14,444 bases of DNA from Desulfovibrio sp. UBA4079 (GTDB lineage: Bacteria > Desulfobacterota > Desulfovibrionia > Desulfovibrionales > Desulfovibrionaceae): assembly GCA_002382645.1 (NCBI GenBank), contig DFYP01000179.1:515-14958 (forward strand). Reading direction: 5' to 3'. The translations under genes were made by a program, and so were the position numbers. Positions 13,942 to 14,444 of the stretch are shown in pieces. The notes beneath the pieces were generated by a model that was not told the origin of the DNA, did not search any database, and worked only from the letters and a program-made list of their open reading frames with translations. Position 1 is the stretch's first letter. The number at the start of each line of letters is the position of its first letter.

Positions 13942-13951
13942 AAATTTTTCC

Positions 13952-13980
13952 TTGCAATGGAGAACGATTCTCCATAAGGT
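13952..13980 (+). promoter_or_regulatory. Catalase promoter with embedded PerR/Fur-type operator
   Basis: A perfect 8-3-8 inverted repeat, ATGGAGAA-CGA-TTCTCCAT, spans 13957-13975. Its GAGAA..ATTCTC core resembles Fur/PerR-superfamily boxes. TTGCAA (13952-13957) and TAAGGT (13975-13980) flank it at exactly 17 bases, so the operator fills the spacer of a candidate sigma-70 promoter and a bound repressor would exclude polymerase. The -10 is weak (3/6). It starts 10 bases after the perR stop and lies about 80 bases before the catalase ATG. Confidence 0.75.
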
Positions 13981-14059
13981 TTCAGTATCGATAACCCGCC
14001 GCGGCCTGGAGCGGAGCCGGGCTTCCTGTTCCGGCGGCGGCCAACCCTGAGAGGTGCAT

Positions 14060-14444
14060 ATGGCCAAGAAGAACAAACTGACCACCAACGCGGGCGCGCC
14101 CGTTTCCGACAACCAGAACAGCCTCACGGCCGGGAAGCGCGGCCCCATGCTCCTGCAGGACGTCTGGTTCCTGGAGAAGCTGGCCCACTTCGACCGCGAG
14201 GTCATCCCGGAGCGGCGGATGCACGCCAAGGGCTCCGGGGCCTATGGCACGTTCACCGTGACCAAGGACATCACCAAGTACACCAAGGCCGCGCTGTTCT
14301 CCAGGAAGGGCAAGAAGACCGAGCTGTTCGCCCGCTTCTCCACCGTGGCCGGGGAGCGCGGGGCCGCCGACGCCGAGCGCGACATCCGCGGCTTCGCGCT
14401 CAAATTCTACACCGAGCAGGGCAACTGGGACCTGGTGGGCAACA
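14060..14444 (+). CDS. katA: Monofunctional haem catalase, N-terminal part (cut by window edge)
   Basis: 128 codons visible, open to the right edge. It begins MAKKNKLTTNAGAPVSDNQN and continues with family landmarks GPMLLQDVWFLEKLAHFDRE, IPERRMHAKGSGAYGTF (catalytic distal His55), ARFSTVAGERGAADAERD and IRGFALKFYTEQGNWDLVGN. The last segment leads into the family VGNN motif that carries the distal Asn. This is a small-subunit, clade-3-like catalase, converting 2 H2O2 to O2 and water in the cytoplasm; about 350 further residues, including the haem-ligand Tyr, lie outside. There is no signal peptide. ATG follows GAGAGGTGC, a fair Shine-Dalgarno. The leader can fold (CCGCCG 13996-14001 with CGGCGG 14032-14037). 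The PerR-type operator upstream indicates peroxide induction. Catalase in a probably anaerobic lineage fits defence against transient oxygen. Confidence 0.93.
   Translation, partial: MAKKNKLTTNAGAPVSDNQNSLTAGKRGPMLLQDVWFLEKLAHFDREVIPERRMHAKGSGAYGTFTVTKDITKYTKAALFSRKGKKTELFARFSTVAGERGAADAERDIRGFALKFYTEQGNWDLVGN

Noticed and set aside
13414..14229. 271-codon minus-strand open frame over perR and the start of the catalase gene
   Set aside because: Both plus-strand genes have full family motifs and a regulatory site between them; the minus frame has neither motifs nor a ribosome binding site.

Overview
The window is very GC-rich, with strong third-position G/C bias and long spurious antisense reading frames. 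The gene families suggest a Gram-negative, probably Desulfovibrionaceae-like deltaproteobacterium: a DUF115/Maf-type protein, several membrane-bound GGDEF proteins, a PerR-type Fur protein next to a catalase, and a DUF1992/DUF4239 pair. The taxonomic assignment is inference; no rRNA or other marker gene is present.

Layout. 1-458 (minus) is the N-terminus of what looks like a LapA-type surface adhesin with a retention module, cut by the window edge. It diverges from a DUF115/MptE-like Maf protein (589-2370, plus). Next is a small secreted protein (2430-2957) whose C-terminus has been replaced by a palindromic intergenic repeat. Then come two plus-strand GGDEF genes. The first (3058-3828) has a degenerate RGDTF active site but keeps an RxxD I-site, and is preceded by a leader that can fold to hide its ribosome binding site. 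The second (3910-6576) is a sensor diguanylate cyclase with a periplasmic domain, three PAS domains and an intact GGEEF. A second copy of the repeat (6590-6783) lies between convergent transcription units.

6786-9656 is a tight minus-strand operon: a 79-aa helical protein, an acyl-CoA thioesterase, a CPA2 cation/proton antiporter with TrkA-type domains, and a 53-aa charged protein whose start overlaps the antiporter stop (ATGA). 9765-10688 (plus) is a membrane protein made of two related halves, meeting tail to tail (CTAG) with a third GGDEF protein (10685-12181, minus). 12256-13403 (minus) is a coupled DUF1992-DUF4239 pair. The window closes with a PerR-like regulator (13495-13941) and the start of a monofunctional catalase gene (14060 onward). 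Between them a perfect 8-3-8 inverted repeat fills the spacer of a candidate promoter, making a compact peroxide-response module.

The main theme is c-di-GMP and surface behaviour (three GGDEF proteins, a putative adhesin, a Maf-like protein), alongside ion transport and oxidative-stress functions. I see no CRISPR array, tRNA, rRNA, transposase or phage gene, and no gap over 300 bases without a gene. The most unusual items are the RBS-sequestering leader in front of the degenerate GGDEF gene, the repeat that overwrote a gene's 3' end, and the internally duplicated membrane protein.
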